Source: Notospermus geniculatus
Lineage: Eukaryota > Nemertea > Pilidiophora > Heteronemertea > Lineidae
NCBI GenBank assembly: GCA_002633025.1
Contig: NMRB01000046.1
Coordinates: forward strand, 201,396-265,395
Reading direction: 5' to 3'
DNA length: 64,000 nt
The notes beneath the pieces were generated by a model. That model made no database searches. It had not been told where the DNA came from and worked only from the letters and a program-made list of their open reading frames with translations. Made by a program: the position numbers and the translations under genes. Of this stretch, positions 11,706 through 24,395 are shown piece after piece; within the stretch, counting starts at the first letter, position 1; every line of letters starts with the position of its first letter.

Positions 11706-14700
11706 TCATGACGTTGATGATATCGACGATGACACTGACGTTGGCGTCTGTGGGCGGTGCGGTAAATTATGGTTATGGTTCGCATTTTTTAATACCGAGT
11801 ACACATTGTCTACTTTTGCTAAGGTTTCGAAAAATGGTATTAGGTCCATGAGTTCCATGTCCGACATATCATCAAACCATGACGCCACGGGCACCTGTCG
11901 AAAGGAAAGACACCGATAAGTTTTGGGGGAAATTTGAAGAAAATTCGTTGATTTCGATGAACCCAAGTACAGGATTCTCAATCGCCATATTTCAAATCAA
12001 TAAGAGCAGTCAGCTGCGCGTATTGCCAAAAGATACCAATACACAGGAAAATCCACGTGATTGGTGCTCAATCAAGAATGAATGGGTCCGCTACATGCAT
12101 TGAATTGGGCTGTAGTGACACCTATTGGTCAACTCACCGACAGCTCTAATTCACAGAACACACATCAGCACAAAATTTGATGTAGGCCATCCTCATACAT
12201 GGGCATTACTGCCACAGTGTTCGGATCAGAATGACCTTGTGAGGTCAAATTAAATTGAAGGTCAACAAAGGTCAAGGTCAACTTACTGCATTGTCTGGAT
12301 GGAAGATGTATGACGCGGGAGAATTATCCACAATCACCACTTTTTGCAAATCTCGACCCAGCCGACTCAAATCCTGGAAACGGGAGGGATAAACAATCAG
12401 TAACCATGGTTACGAACATCAGCCTAGATCAATGCAGATTTTGAAAATATTTCGGCGCACACCAGCAATTTGATTCAGGTGAAAGTGAAGGTCGTTTGGG
12501 CATGATCTTACCTTTACATAATTGCCCCTGTGAAAGACACATGATTCCCTGAATAGACGCGCTCTGAATACACCCCATTTGTCTAAAAGATCTGCGACGG
12601 GATCTGCATACTGAAATTGACAAAACCAAAAGTTGAAGGAAGCCGGCTGATGGTTTGGGCTGTCAGAGGAGCAATGGAAACATTCGTATTTGATTTTCCA
12701 TCAGGGCTGAAGCCAGAGCATTATTGGCCCTGGTAAGTATGGAAGAGGTCATCTCAAGCTACTCATGTTCCTAACTTGGATGGGGTCTTTTACTTGCCCT
12801 TGCTAAGACACAAGGGAGGTACAAGGCACCACGACTTACTGTCCCATGCGACGGACGCGAAGAGCCGGGAACAATACCTCATATGGCCCGGGCTGGATTT
12901 GAACCCGGGACCTGCTGTGTGTTGAGCAGACATCAGGACTCCAATCGAAACACCAGCACCTGTCCCCTCTGAGGTTTGCTGCTGGTCTGACCCATTTGCT
13001 ATACAAGATGAGGAGTACAAGGTTCGGTCGCCAGAGTCCTGAGAAGACACCATACGCACCTTGGCTAAACTTGCCGTGAATAGCACACATTCATACAACT
13101 CGCCCATCTTCTGTAAGAACTCGTCTACGTAAGGCCGCTTTAATACGTACACCTGAAACAACGACGACAACATTAGATATGCCACGTTAGTTCTGGCTTC
13201 CTCCTGCATAAATCAAGCTGATGCCGTCTGTGGCACTAATGCCATATTTGGTTCTTAGTTCTTNACAACGACGATGAACCCGGTTGACCTTTTCCACGTT
13301 ATTTTTCTCCATATCTCACAAACATCCACGGTGCATGATCACCGTGGCCAATTAACCGCCGCGACAGCACAATTTACTATTTCTTAACCGGTTTCCATAG
13401 TAACGCATCAACCTGTCCTCAGCACCTGTATTGTACCTGGCGAAGAATATGCCTAGTCTGGTGCAGTATTCTAATTAGATTGTACGCATGCTGGGTTTAC
13501 CGGGAGACGATTACGTGGATGGTTGTGGCGTACACAAGCCATGAAGGTGTAGTGCTTCTGTCACTGACTAGCAGCCTGAAGGTCCACGTTCAACTCCCTG
13601 TGTGGGCTTGAGATCTTGGGCAAGTCACTTAACTTCATCTTAACTTAACTTTAAACCTAGTATCACATTGTACTTGATAATTCAACCACAACAAATTACA
13701 AGGTTTGGGAAGCAGTAGAGCTTGTTATTGAACAGCTCTGCCAGATTTTAACCCTTTCCCTGCCAAGGCTGGCACTTGAAAGTGCCAGCCTGAAGAAGAC
13801 CCCAGTTGGGGTCGAAAATTTGCAAAATATCTGGAGGACGACTCCTTTTATTTATTATATCATTTCCCCTGCAAAGGGGAGAAATTTCCCTCAAAATCTT
13901 ACAGGGAACCTGTCACATAGGTATTCATTGCAAAGTGCTCACTGAGAGCTTTCCAATGAATACCTATGTAATGGGTTTCAAGTACCTTTCAAGCTTTTTT
14001 AAAATTCACTTTCATTAAAATTGGTATTTGCAGTGAAAGATTTAAATGAAAAGCACAGGACTTTATAATTCAGGCGAAAAAATTCAGCCTCATAACCTCA
14101 TTAGATGGTAATTATTACACAACATTAATTAGATTAAGATTGTATAGATGGAGTCTTGTTTCCCTCCATTCCTCACCGACTCGTTACTCAAGTCGGCGTC
14201 TCATATTTATGGACCACATCACCTGTTATCATTGCTATTTACCGTCATTTTATCGTCAAAAACAGCGAGAATTGATAATCATCAGTTGACAATTAGTCGA
14301 AACCTCATAAAAACATATAATTATGATGTATATAAAACTATGATGTTCTACCAACAGATGTGTCAGGATTGGTCCTGTTTTAAAACTCTCCGACAGTGGG
14401 GATTGGAGCTCCTGGATGGAGAATGGTACTGCAAAACAGCCAATGACTTGTCCTTGTGTTACACTCTCCAACTGCGCGAGCGGGGACTGGAGCTCCAGGA
14501 TGGAGAATCGTCATCATGGCCAATGACTTGACCTTGTGTTACACTCTCCAACTGCGGGGACTGGAGCTCCATGATGGAGAATGGAAGTCACATTTATTAT
14601 TGAACAGCCAATGAACCCAGTTCACCACCTGTCCTTCATTGTTAGAGTACGGTTGGCCTACAGCGGCGAACTGAGCAGGACAGTCAGTTCAATGAACTAG

Positions 14701-15753
14701 GACAGAGCTATTTGAACGGTCTGCACTGTCAATAAGTCAACATAGAAAAGCCTCCCTTAAAAGTACACCTATGACACCAGTAAACGTCTATATAAGGACA
14801 CCAAAGTTCAGTCCCTTGGTCCCAATTTGGCAGTTTCTACTCATTTTAACATCTCAAACCAGGACACCTCTCAATTATGGACACCACATGTCAATCCTAA
14901 AGATGTCCTTTATATAGAGAGGTTCCACTGTTTTTCTCCCACTGAAGGCAGGGCGGTTTTCAGAGTCAGAGTCAGAATCATGACTTCACCACCACTAAAA
15001 CTATATGGTGAATTCAACGAACACAAATTTGCCCGTGTTGTGACGTCCTGAATATCTTCTACATACCTGGTGTATTGTTCCGTCTATTTCAACAGGGACT
15101 ATAAAATCTGCGTTGCTAACAGGCTGCAAGAAAAAAAGAAGATAGAGATTAAAACCGTCATCACATCATCTTGTCTGCTTCCTGGCATCCCGACATTTTA
15201 TCCTCATATTTTCGACTGTGCGAATGATTGAGCATCACGGGTCGTCAGAAACTTGTGATTTATTTCTCGTTGAAAACAAACGAAAACTTGGCCAAGGAGG
15301 CAACTACACAGCTGAAGCAGGGTCAGAAAATGCCTGTAGGTGGGGCTTTGGAATAGGCCTGAGGATGTCTTAGTGAAGGGGATTCAACGGTCCTTACCTT
15401 GAAAGAACTATGTACTAATGTTTCATCTAGGTCTATTACCATACATTTTTTATTGATGTCCTGATGCCGCAAGGTCTGTAAGAGGTATTTTTGTGTTGGC
15501 TGAAAAAGAAAACATCGGGTTAGAACAATCCGTGTGAAAAATTGACCAATAGGAGTCACTTTTGCTCTTGTCAAATCAAAAGATGAGAATTATTATTGTG
15601 CGAGAGGCAGCTTTTCGACGAGTACGCTTACCTTTGGGTGTCCATTTTCGTCTGTCGGGACTGGTGTACTCTGGTGGGTGTTGCTGTTTGAACCAAGACA
15701 ACATAAGAAAGAACTAAAAATTCCACGATTTTTCGGTTTCTTCAAGGAGGAAC
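11706..15753 (-). CDS. CTDSPL: CTD small phosphatase (SCP / CTDSPL type), first coding exon not located
   Basis: Seven exons on the - strand join in frame: 15753-15632, 15499-15398, 15123-15067, 13152-13060, 12610-12512, 12373-12287 and 11894-11706, encoding 248 residues plus stop. The product is an HAD-type serine phosphatase of the SCP family, which in other animals dephosphorylates the RNA polymerase II C-terminal domain and REST. Visible marks are the catalytic [80 protein letters not shown] and [26 protein letters not shown] near the N-terminus matches the cysteine pair that is palmitoylated in vertebrate SCPs. After VYSVLK there is a tail of about 27 residues (H/N, then P/T/S-rich), longer than in human CTDSP1. 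The first exon here starts in phase 1, so at least one upstream coding exon is missing from this description. It cannot be told from sequence alone whether this is CTDSP1, CTDSP2 or CTDSPL, since invertebrates often have one pre-duplication gene. Confidence 0.93.
12690..13000 (-). repeat. tRNA-derived SINE (family 1) in the CTD phosphatase intron
   Basis: On the - strand a tRNA-like head with CCCGGGTTCAAATCC near 12900 is followed by a body containing the complement of CTCAAGCTACTCATGTTCCT. The same body recurs at 63687-63932, 33015-33180 and about 20575-20660. Confidence 0.7.
13525..13625 (+). repeat. Decayed tRNA-derived SINE head (family 2)
   Basis: GAAGGTGTAGTGCTTCTGTC followed by GAAGGTCCACGTTCAACTCC is a weak match to the family 2 module seen at 3635 and 35169. 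Confidence 0.35.
13912..13973. repeat. Dispersed hairpin repeat
   Basis: CACATAGGTATTCATTG at the left pairs with CAATGAATACCTATGT at the right. The same hairpin is at 62753-62812 and 63213-63271, and half of it is at 7693-7735. A CTTTCAAGCTTTTTT-like segment follows the copies, so the hairpin is part of a larger repeat. Confidence 0.75.
14375..14585 (+). repeat. Short tandem repeat, about three units
   Basis: The segment GGGGACTGGAGCTCCAGGAT and close variants recur three times together with CAATGACTTG and TTACACTCTCCAACTGCG, roughly every 70-90 bases. It lies in a CTD phosphatase intron. Confidence 0.6.
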
Positions 15754-18700
15754 CTGCAGAGAGAGAGAAATTGGATCGATTTTTAGTCGTTTTAACTTCG
15801 GAAATGTCATGAAACACTTGGACAGCCCAGGTCAGTCCCAGGCACTCCGACAGTCACCTAATTACGAGCTGATAACATCTTCAAATACTTTCCTATTGTG
15901 GCCAGTGGGAGCATGTACAATTGGCGGAACAGCTTTACTGTACACAACAGTGTACTTGGTAGTACAAGATACAGCTGTTCTATCAAATGATCATGTTCCC
16001 ACTGATGAAGAGTGGAGATGCCACCTTTTACAACTGGAGGGAAGGTTAGTGTTATGGGAACAGCAACTGTTCCATTTAGTCAGCAGCCCCCCTTGTCCAG
16101 CTTTCCCAACTAACACAAGACTGGGACATGAGTCAACTCTGTATCTGGCAAATAATCTCAGGTAAGGGTACACTGAACCAAATGCTGTAACATTCGAACA
16201 CAGAAGAAGGACAAACAAAGACATCAAACACGTCAACTGCTTGGAAAGAAGTCCACCAAGATCAAAGGATGAAATGTTATATAAAATATACTGACTTCCA
16301 AACGAAAACAACGAATCACACTCAGCCAATCGTATCCTCCACATCAGAGACATATCGTCAGTTCTCCGCAAAAACGTCACAAGTTGATGAATACCTGTGT
16401 TAGGGACAAGACGACTCCTAAACACAAAACTGACCACAGTATTGATTGAGTTTATCTCAAAATGGCCTCTAAACCAGATTGGACAACATAACAATCTGTG
16501 TCAATCTAAGTCATGTATACTGATCGTTCTAGGTCACAGACTGCAGGTCAAGCGTTGTATTCTTAAGGCGCAATAGGCCTAATGAGTTTGTTCTGGTCAA
16601 GGGACAATGGAATGAGGAACATGACATTTAAGACTGCCACAGGCCCGAATCATCGTGACCTCTGAACTGGCCCGCAGGCCTAAATCAATATATTGCGACC
16701 TTTAAAACTGCCTCAAGGTCAACAACCAAGGTCAGAAGTGACTGTGACATTTCTTCAAATTTTGAATAAACAGCCCAGGTACACAAGACGAACAACTTTA
16801 GATCGGAACTATAGTTATGTACCATAAATTGCGGACCATGTTTACACGGCGTCAGTGACGTCGCAATGCATCAGCATGTGTTGGATGCACTACGACGTCA
16901 CCTCACCGCAATTTTCGGTACAATTTTCGGTACCAACCTGAACCCTGCAAAAGTGACCACTCCACATCATTCATTCTTCATCCTGAGGCTCATATTAACC
17001 AAAAGCCTCTTTGTCATCTTCAGCTAATCACAATAAATTACCCCCATATATTCGTGTTTCTGATCTTGGCGTAATCTCTGATCATTCTTTTCCTGGCAAA
17101 GACCAAGCGATTAATGTCCGAGCCTCACCCGTGGTCAAGATTGTGAAGCTGGTTTGACAAGTGACCCCAGCATGAGGACACAACCGCCATTTTGGTTTCC
17201 CTAGGTATCCGCCGCGGATTACTGACGACTACGTACAACGACGACAAGATCAGTGCATAACGCATGCATGGAGTTACTACCGCACGTAGTCGTCAGTAAC
17301 CTGTGGCGGATACCTCCTACGACTTTTGCAGAGACCACTGACACAAACGCCTGCCCCCAGTTTTCTATGGTTCAATTGCCCATAGACGACAGCAGGCTTG
17401 GTTTATTCCCATAAAGGCGCGGATTCAGAGGGGGCGCACCGGGCGCTTGCCTCCCCTTTAAGCTAACAAATATGTAAAATCGACCGTGAAATTCTGGAAT
17501 TTGGTGCAAATTTCAATGTTCCTAGTTCACATGACACCCTCTTTTCCCAAATCGTGGATCCGCCCCTAACCATAGAGCCAACTCACACAGGGAGGAGTGC
17601 TGTTATGCAAGACTGAGGAGCAGGACATTTTCAAGAAAGTAAAGGGAATTATCCAGTGCTTTTTGTACAAGTGACAGTGTGAAGATCAACCAGGGAAATT
17701 TTGACCGAAATGTTTCGAAAATGGACAGGGAGGGATCTCCCCTTCTACAATACAACTCAAGGAAACAGTGACACAGGAGCCCTATTCACCATGTTCACAG
17801 GTTCTGATCTGAATTTCCCTCCAAGTCGGACCCCCTCAGAAAAGGGAGCAACATTTGGATTTTATCCTCCCGAAGATGATAAACAATGACAGTGACGATG
17901 AACATACGTTGACGTGCGTGTGCGATCCTCTGCGCGTTGATAAACACGTTAGTGTTACAGCGATTACAGTTATTTTTCACCCACGGATCCGACGGATTGA
18001 CAGCATCTGAAAGCAAAATGGGACCGGACTGTAAAACTTCTCAAATATCAATCGAAATCAATCTATTTCATCAGCTTTTGGCCCAGTTTATAGATCATGA
18101 CGATTTGTTTACAAGATTATCAGTGGCTACTTGAACTCCTGTCTTAAAATAGAAAGTGCAAGTGACGTTGTGTCTTTGACCACAAAAAAATCAATGTTTG
18201 TTGGACATTTTGGCAGGGACCGCCCATTCGAGTGTTGTGTTTTGATCTTCAAAAGGGGGATCCCTAGAGGCAAGCCCCTTTTCTATTTTTAGAACCAACA
18301 GTTTGCCAATTTCCACCACGGTTGTCACGGTGTATTTAGGATGAGTAGGCCCAAATGAACAGCCATAATGTCTCCAGAACAAGGAGGAAAACGTAGAAGA
18401 CGCCATTTTTTACAAACGGTTTTCTTTCGTAACATCCTCCTGCAAGTCCACAGAACATGAGACTGTGGCTCCAAACAGGTTTGCCATATGATGTCATGCT
18501 CGGGGGGTCCAACAAAGAACGTAGTGGTGGAAGAGCATGACAACTGCAGTTTTGGAAAGGTTACTTTCCAAACATTGATAAGAAGTGAGGACGCAGACAA
18601 GACTTACAAATAATGCTGGTTAAGTATGGTGACTTTTTGGGCACCTTTTTGTAGACTTTTTGATCCGGAACCAACATGGAGTAGTTTAGAGAAAACATTG

Positions 18701-20200
18701 TTGCGTGTGTCGTAGTTGAACTTGGAGACAGCAGGATCAGCTTAGTTTAGTTTACGATTTAGCAGGCACCAACAGTGGGACACGACAACATGAAGCTCCA
18801 AATCTCCCACGAGTCCTAAGAACAATCACATGTGACTTTGAGATCAGCACGCAAGTTACACAGAACTAAAATCTGCAGAGCCGTATCTCCTCTCCAGCTA
18901 AGATTATAGCATCTTCCTTGAATCCAAGTCGTCCCTGAATTTGCCAGAATGCACCGTAACTGTGTGTGCTGTCGAGGTTGCTTTGACCACAACTCCTTTT
19001 TCAGAAATAGCAGAGTTTAGTTCAGTTCAGCCACATCATATTCAGGAGAATTTGATGGGTGCACTTGTGGGTTGAACACGTCTGTCCTCTGATAACTGTT
19101 GTGAGGAAGTCTACATCCTCACACCCAGGGTCTTCACAATCGGCTCCCCTTTTCGCACTTGGTCCAGAGGGTGGGTACGACCGTAAATGACCTGAGATTC
19201 TCAGGATGGGAAATCTAGTGTTAGACGCTTGACAACAGGATGGTTGGAACGTGAAAATGGTCCTAGTTTCATAGAGAGAATCCCAGTTTGAGAATATCAA
19301 TCAAGTCAAGTATGTCTCCAGGCAGCTGAGGCAGGGACGGTAATGGTGATGGTACAATGGCCGGGAATGAAGCAGAAAAGAATGTCCGAAAGCGAAAACA
19401 GCAAATCCAAATTTCGCAGAACGCGAGGTAGGCCCTACTGATGAGAGAGTATCACATTATTTCAAGCACAGGAAGGCTACACAAGGAAAGACAGCACTAA
19501 GACGAGGACCACCTGAATGTCTCCAGATCAAAATGAGTTCAAACTTCAGCATTACCCGGGCAAAAGTTTACCAGGTCTTGTAACTGATCATGCTGATAGC
19601 ACTCTGATTGGTTCTTGTTGACCCAGCTTTGTGCAATATATCATAACGGCCTAGATTTGGTGAACTAACTACAGAGAACAGGATCAAGATGAGCCTAATT
19701 TTGGTTTCAAATATGTATACCGGTATTAGGAAGTAGATCAAAGAGCAGGGGACGGACCTACTGGTACTGGAAGTGCTGATATGTCCAGAACTGTTTTGTA
19801 TCAAGAGTAACAAGAGTCGAATCGGACCGAACTTGGTGTCATAGGTCATCTGACCCAGGGGTATATAAGTACAAAGTTTCAGGTCCACAGCCCCAGCGGT
19901 TATGAAATGTGCCCTGTTAACGGACAACGACGATGGACGCAGCACCACCACAATAGCTCACCCCAGGTGAGCTAAAAATGTAAACTCAGGGCATTGTAGC
20001 TACTCATCGCACAATACGGTACCGGCAATATCTATGGTATATGTACGAGCGGAGGAAACTAGAGCTTTGGAGAAAACCCACGACGTCAAAGAGAGATCCC
20101 TATCGCTGTGACATAAAACTGTTTGCAGGACCGAGGGTCAAACCCACTACCTCACTGGAGGCAGGTGCAGAGGTTGTCACAACACAGGGGTCAAAATTAG
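15754..20200. other. Stretch without a recognised gene upstream of the CTD phosphatase exons
   Basis: The missing first exon of the CTD phosphatase could lie here but none can be supported. A foldback at about 15888-16050 (GTGGGAGCATGTACAATTGG to GTTCCCACTGAT) is a relative of the element at 8031. A possible repeat terminus at 19953-19980 carries the hairpin AGCTCACCCCAGGTGAGCT followed by AAAAAT, like that at 23815. Confidence 0.4.
17203..17315. repeat. Foldback element (MITE-like)
   Basis: Left arm AGGTATCCGCCGCGGATTAC (then TGACGACTACGT) pairs with right arm ACGTAGTCGTCAGTAACC (then TGTGGCGGATACCT). The loop is about 50 bases. Confidence 0.8.
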
Positions 20201-20400
20201 CGGTAGTCCGAGTGCCCGAAACTACCAGAAATTGCGTCGGACAACCAAAGTGCACCAGGACCCATGTTCCCGAAGCCGTCGTAAGGTTAACGATGTCGTT
20301 ACGCTATGCATTTTACCAGTTTTAACGACATCGTTAACCTAACGAAGGCTTCGGGAACATGCGCCCTGGTCGGTAGTCCGTCGGGCTACCATGAAAATCC
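20190..20400 (+). repeat. Host repeat interrupted by a foldback element at 20254-20370
   Basis: The flanks AAAATTAGCGGTAGTCCGAG and GGTAGTCCGTCGGGCTACCA belong to one repeat that is uninterrupted at about 29732-29822. The insert has arms ACCAGGACCCATGTTCCCGA and TCGGGAACATGCGCCCTGGT, with an inner inverted pair GTTAACGATGTCGTT / AACGACATCGTTAAC. Confidence 0.7.
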
Positions 20401-20569
20401 GTCAATACCGTTATTGATTTTTAAATATAAAGCAATGCAAGTCCTAATATTCTAATTCCTAAACTGAAACAGGCAGGAATACCTAAAATGTAGCAGGACT
20501 ACCAAAGGCGGAAAGAGTGGTTGTCCTGCGGACTACCATGCAAAATTCCTTAAGTTAGACCCCTGCAAC

Positions 20570-20682
20570 ACCACCCCAAAATCTGCTGAGTAGCTTGAGA
20601 TTGCCTCCTCCGTACTTACCAGGGTCAATAATGCTATGGCTTCGGCCCTGACGGTAGAATTACTGGTAAATACAAATACAAC
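20570..20682 (-). repeat. Fragment of SINE family 1
   Basis: GAGTAGCTTGAGATTGCC and CTTACCAGGGTCAATAATGC are the complement of the conserved SINE body found at 12725 and 63700. Confidence 0.5.
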
Positions 20683-20712
20683 AAGAGGCCCATGGGCCTT
20701 GCGCTCAGCTGA

Positions 20713-21000
20713 TAGGAAGGGGTTAATATCTCTTGGTGAATCGAGATACATGTAGATATCATATTTCACCCATTGGGTGGGAAGGGGTTAATACCACTTT
20801 GTGAATCGCGATGGATAGGCCTACATGTTGTATCATACCTATTTGGTGGGAAGGGGTTAATATTTCTTGGTGAATCGCGACAGAAGTCGTAATTACACCT
20901 GACCCATTGGGTCGGAAGGGGTTTTTAAATTCATTTGGTGAATCGCGATAGATGCATGTTGTATCATTATCAGTCCCTTTTGGTAGGAAGGGGTTAAGGT
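20713..21000 (+). repeat. Tandem repeat, unit about 60-75 bp, five units
   Basis: GGGAAGGGGTTAATA with GGTGAATCGCGATAGATGCA-type sequence recurs near 20713, 20788, 20848, 20921 and 20985. The units have diverged in sequence and length. Confidence 0.75.
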
Positions 21001-21139
21001 ATTTTGGCCAACTTTTATTTTCATTTTTATTCCTCCCACCTACAACAGATTTTTTGAATGTTTCGCCCACTGAACAGAATTAACAAGCACAGCATTGAAC
21101 GTCCCCCGTCGCCCCGGGTGCAAGTCCGACGGACATGTA

Positions 21140-22230
21140 TTTTGAAGATTCCGTTCAATGGCACAATCACAGTTTATGTGATTCGGCTTTTTGGCCCCCT
21201 GGTGGCAAAGTGGAAAATCAGATTTGGGCGATTCGTTGACGCGACACACCGTTGGCCCATGATACATCCCTCCACCAAATATCAACCCAAAATTTTCAGT
21301 CATTCCGAAGTTACAGAGCGGAAGGGAACTTTTGTGGAATTTACAAAGTGTGGCCCCTACCAGGGCTGAAAAATCAATTAAACTTTAAAAATCCTATGAT
21401 ATATTATGTACCCTTCCTAGCTGAACCTACCATAAAATTTTGTGAAATTCCGTTCAGTATTAAAGGCGTAATCGCAGTTTTTGTGTTTCGGCTTTTGGCC
21501 CCCTGGTGGCAAAGTGGAGAATCGGATTTGGCCGATTGTTCCACGCGACACACCATTGGCCCATGGTATATCCCCCCATCAAATACCAACCCAAAATTTT
21601 CAGTCGTTCAGAAGTTACAGAGCAGAAGGGAACTTATGTGGTTTTTACAAAGCGCCCCCTACAGGCCTGAAAAATGAATGTAATTGAAAACCCGCAGAGT
21701 ATATTATGTACCCTTGCTAGATGAGCCTACCATAAAAATTTTGTGAAATTCCGTTCAGTATTAAAGGCGTAATCGCAGTTTTTGTGTTTTGGCTTTTGGC
21801 CCCCTGGTGGCAAAGTGGAGAACCGGATTTGGCCGATTCTTTCACGCGATACACCATTGGCCCATGGTACATCCCCCCATGAAATATCAACCCAAAATTT
21901 TCAGTCATTCAGAAGTTACAGAGCGGAAGGGAACTTATGTGGTTTCTACAAAGCGCCCCCTAGAGGGCTGAAAAATGAATTAAATTGAAAACCCGTACGA
22001 TATGTTATGTACCCTTGCTAGATGAGCCTACCATAAAAATTTCGTGAAATTCCATTCAGTATTAAAGGCGTGATCGCAGTTTTTGTGTTTTGGCTTTCGG
22101 CCCCCTGGTGGCGAAGTGGAGAATCGAATTTGGCCGATTCTTTCACGCGACACACCTTTAGCCCATGATACATCCCTCCACCAAATATGAATCCAAAATC
22201 TTCAGTCGTTCTTAAGTTATAGAGCAGAAG
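21140..22230 (+). repeat. Tandem repeat of about 300 bp, four units, each with a CTCF-like motif
   Basis: Four units share TTCCGTTCAGTATTAAAGGC, GCCCCCTGGTGGC, GCGACACACCATTGGCCCAT and TTCAGTCATTCAGAAGTTAC-type segments. The 13-mer GCCCCCTGGTGGC lies exactly at 21194, 21498, 21799 and 22100, giving periods of 304, 301 and 301. The complement GCCACCAGGGGGC matches the core of the vertebrate CTCF site. Confidence 0.85.
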
Positions 22231-24395
22231 GGACTAGTAGCGGCGAGCACGGAGCGGCGAGCGGCACTAGAGGCGCACGGACGGTCGGTATTTTCAAGTC
22301 CCCCTCCGAGGGCTCCGGGGGACAATAATTGCAGTGGCCTTGGTATGCCTGTAAAATATGAAGTTGATTGATGACCAAAACATTCCCATGTTATGAGCAG
22401 AATCCCTCATGACTATGGAAGAGAGAATGTAGCCCTAGTGGCATCGCAGGAGTGGAGGGGCAAAGATGGGAACCTGGATAATGGCCCGGGGATAATGGTC
22501 GACAAAATGAGCAAGGGCATAGTTAAAATTGATGTGGTGATGCTGTCTGTCATTCAACAATAGGCCTACATGTGTAGTTTGCTGACTGTCTGTGAGAGTT
22601 CAACATTCATTTTGCTGAAGAAGGATAAGTCACGGCAGCGACAGAATCGGTCCGTTGTATGTTTACCACGAAATGAAAATAAAAGAAAATATGGTATGGC
22701 AGTCGCTGCTGTTGAGTGAGAGTGAGCATGGTGAGGTGCCATCGACTTCTTCATCTAAATACGCCAAGAATTCCCTACCCCACCGTCGTTGATAGCCCCA
22801 ATCAAAATAAAGACACATCAAACTCTCTAAACATGTGGAATATTAGCAATTTTTATTGCTGGACGCTCCGAAAACGGCCAGAGTCAGACACTCGAAAATG
22901 ATGCAATGTCTGATGAAGCCCGATGCGACGATGTCCGGCGATGAGAAAGATCGAGGCCGTCGATTCAATCAGTGATTGCAGCAAGAATTCTAATATCCCT
23001 TCATCGTTAATGGCCCCAGTCAGACTAAATATGTATCAAATATGTGAAATATGAGCAATATTTAAGGCAGCAAGCTATGAAAGCAGCCCGAGTCGAAGAC
23101 TTGTAGGCCAAATGACGTGCACGAAGCCCAGATTCGGTTTGCTCGGTTCGATCATAGCGATATTTTCCTGATATTTATCATCATATTTCGAACCCAATCG
23201 TTTCGTTTTGATGCAAAATAATTTCAGTTATTGACTAAAGATACTCTGAACTTCCACTCAGGTATTATTTCATGACGCGATTGCATATGACCGTAGGGAT
23301 TTTTAACGATGATCATGGGCATATTTCATGTTAATAATAGTTCTCTGTCAGCCGCCATTATGAACACAATAGCCTTCGTAGAGCATTCGGCCAGGTTGTC
23401 GTCACACTCGGAAGTGCGGGAAATTTTAAAAATCTTCCGAAGTGGTTTTTTGGACACCACGCCCCCTGGTGAAATATTTCAGAATCTTTTGAGGGGGTAA
23501 ATTATGTGCCCATTGATCCTCTTCCCACTGCTGGTGAGTTTGTCCAAGTCATTTATCAATGGAGCGAGCTAGTGGCCAAAACATGGTTTGCCTATGACGC
23601 CCCCTGGTGTCGTTTGTGTGCGTTGAAACGGGCCGATTTTCGGTTTCCTAGTAGAGTTTCACCAGGGCTACCTTCAGATGAAATTTTGAGTCTCTGGCTA
23701 TTACGGTTACAAAACGTCGGGCATAGTTTGACGTCTGGAGTGACGGACTGACGCGTGACGCCACTGAATAGTTATTTGACTAGCTCTGCTGACCTTTGGT
23801 CAGCTGAGCTAAAAATACAAATACCCCAAAATCTGCCAAAACGAGATGCTAATAAATCAAGAACCAAACAATGACACCTACTTCGTGAAAAGATGACGTC
23901 TCTAGGCAAAGGCACGTACTCCATGTGGCTCAGCGGCCGAGAGAAAGGGCCCCAAAACGCCATGACACTCTCCTGTGGTCACAGAGCTTGAATCCAGCTG
24001 TAGTATATGAAGTGTTATTAAAATCCGAACATAAGCCTGGTTTCACCAAAAGATATTTCAGATCCAAGAACACGATGATCGAACCTCACGAAAAGCGCAT
24101 GAAGGAATGACTTCATGCACGATACCCGACGTATTTTATCTTCGGGCGGTCGCGAATCGGAGAATTACTCAGAAATTCCCCTTCGCCGTTCCAATGGAAG
24201 TTCCATTGAGAAGCACCTTCAAAATCAAAAGTAAAACCAATCTTTCAAGATGTTAGAGATCGATGCCAGATGATAGGATTCCTACCCGGACCAGGACATA
24301 CGCCGAAATTCTGACAGACAGGTAACTCTACTTCCCTTTTATCATTCTGAAGAGAGTTCACAGAAATATCTCGTTCGGTCAAAACACTTCATAAC

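Larger units (their letters stand above)
20683..23815 (+). mobile_element. Composite repetitive element with two internal tandem arrays (non-autonomous, class unsure)
   Basis: The proposed left end is ACAAGAGGCCCATGGGCCTT followed by GCGCTCAGCTGA. The proposed right end is the hairpin GCTCTGCTGACC-TTT-GGTCAGCTGAGC followed by TAAAAAT. Inside are a ~70-bp array (20713-21000), a ~300-bp array (21140-22230) and single-copy repeat-like DNA. No transposase is visible. A much shorter element with the same left end and the same sub-terminal sequence GGGCTACCTTCAGATGA is at 37385-37770. A hairpin near a CTAA-containing end is compatible with a Helitron-type terminus, but that is only a suggestion. 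Confidence 0.5.

Noticed and set aside
11706-15753. An intronic miR-26 relative, as in vertebrate CTDSP genes
   Set aside because: No match to the mature miR-26 sequence was seen in either orientation in these introns.
17985-18016. Candidate upstream exon of the CTD phosphatase after TTTTGCTTTCAG on the - strand
   Set aside because: The acceptor is good, but the possible exon is under 35 bases, has only a weak donor (GTGAAA) and no similarity to SCP N-termini.
19568-19951. 127-codon - strand open frame
   Set aside because: It lies within the terminal part of a repeat related to 23815 and has no splice or family support.
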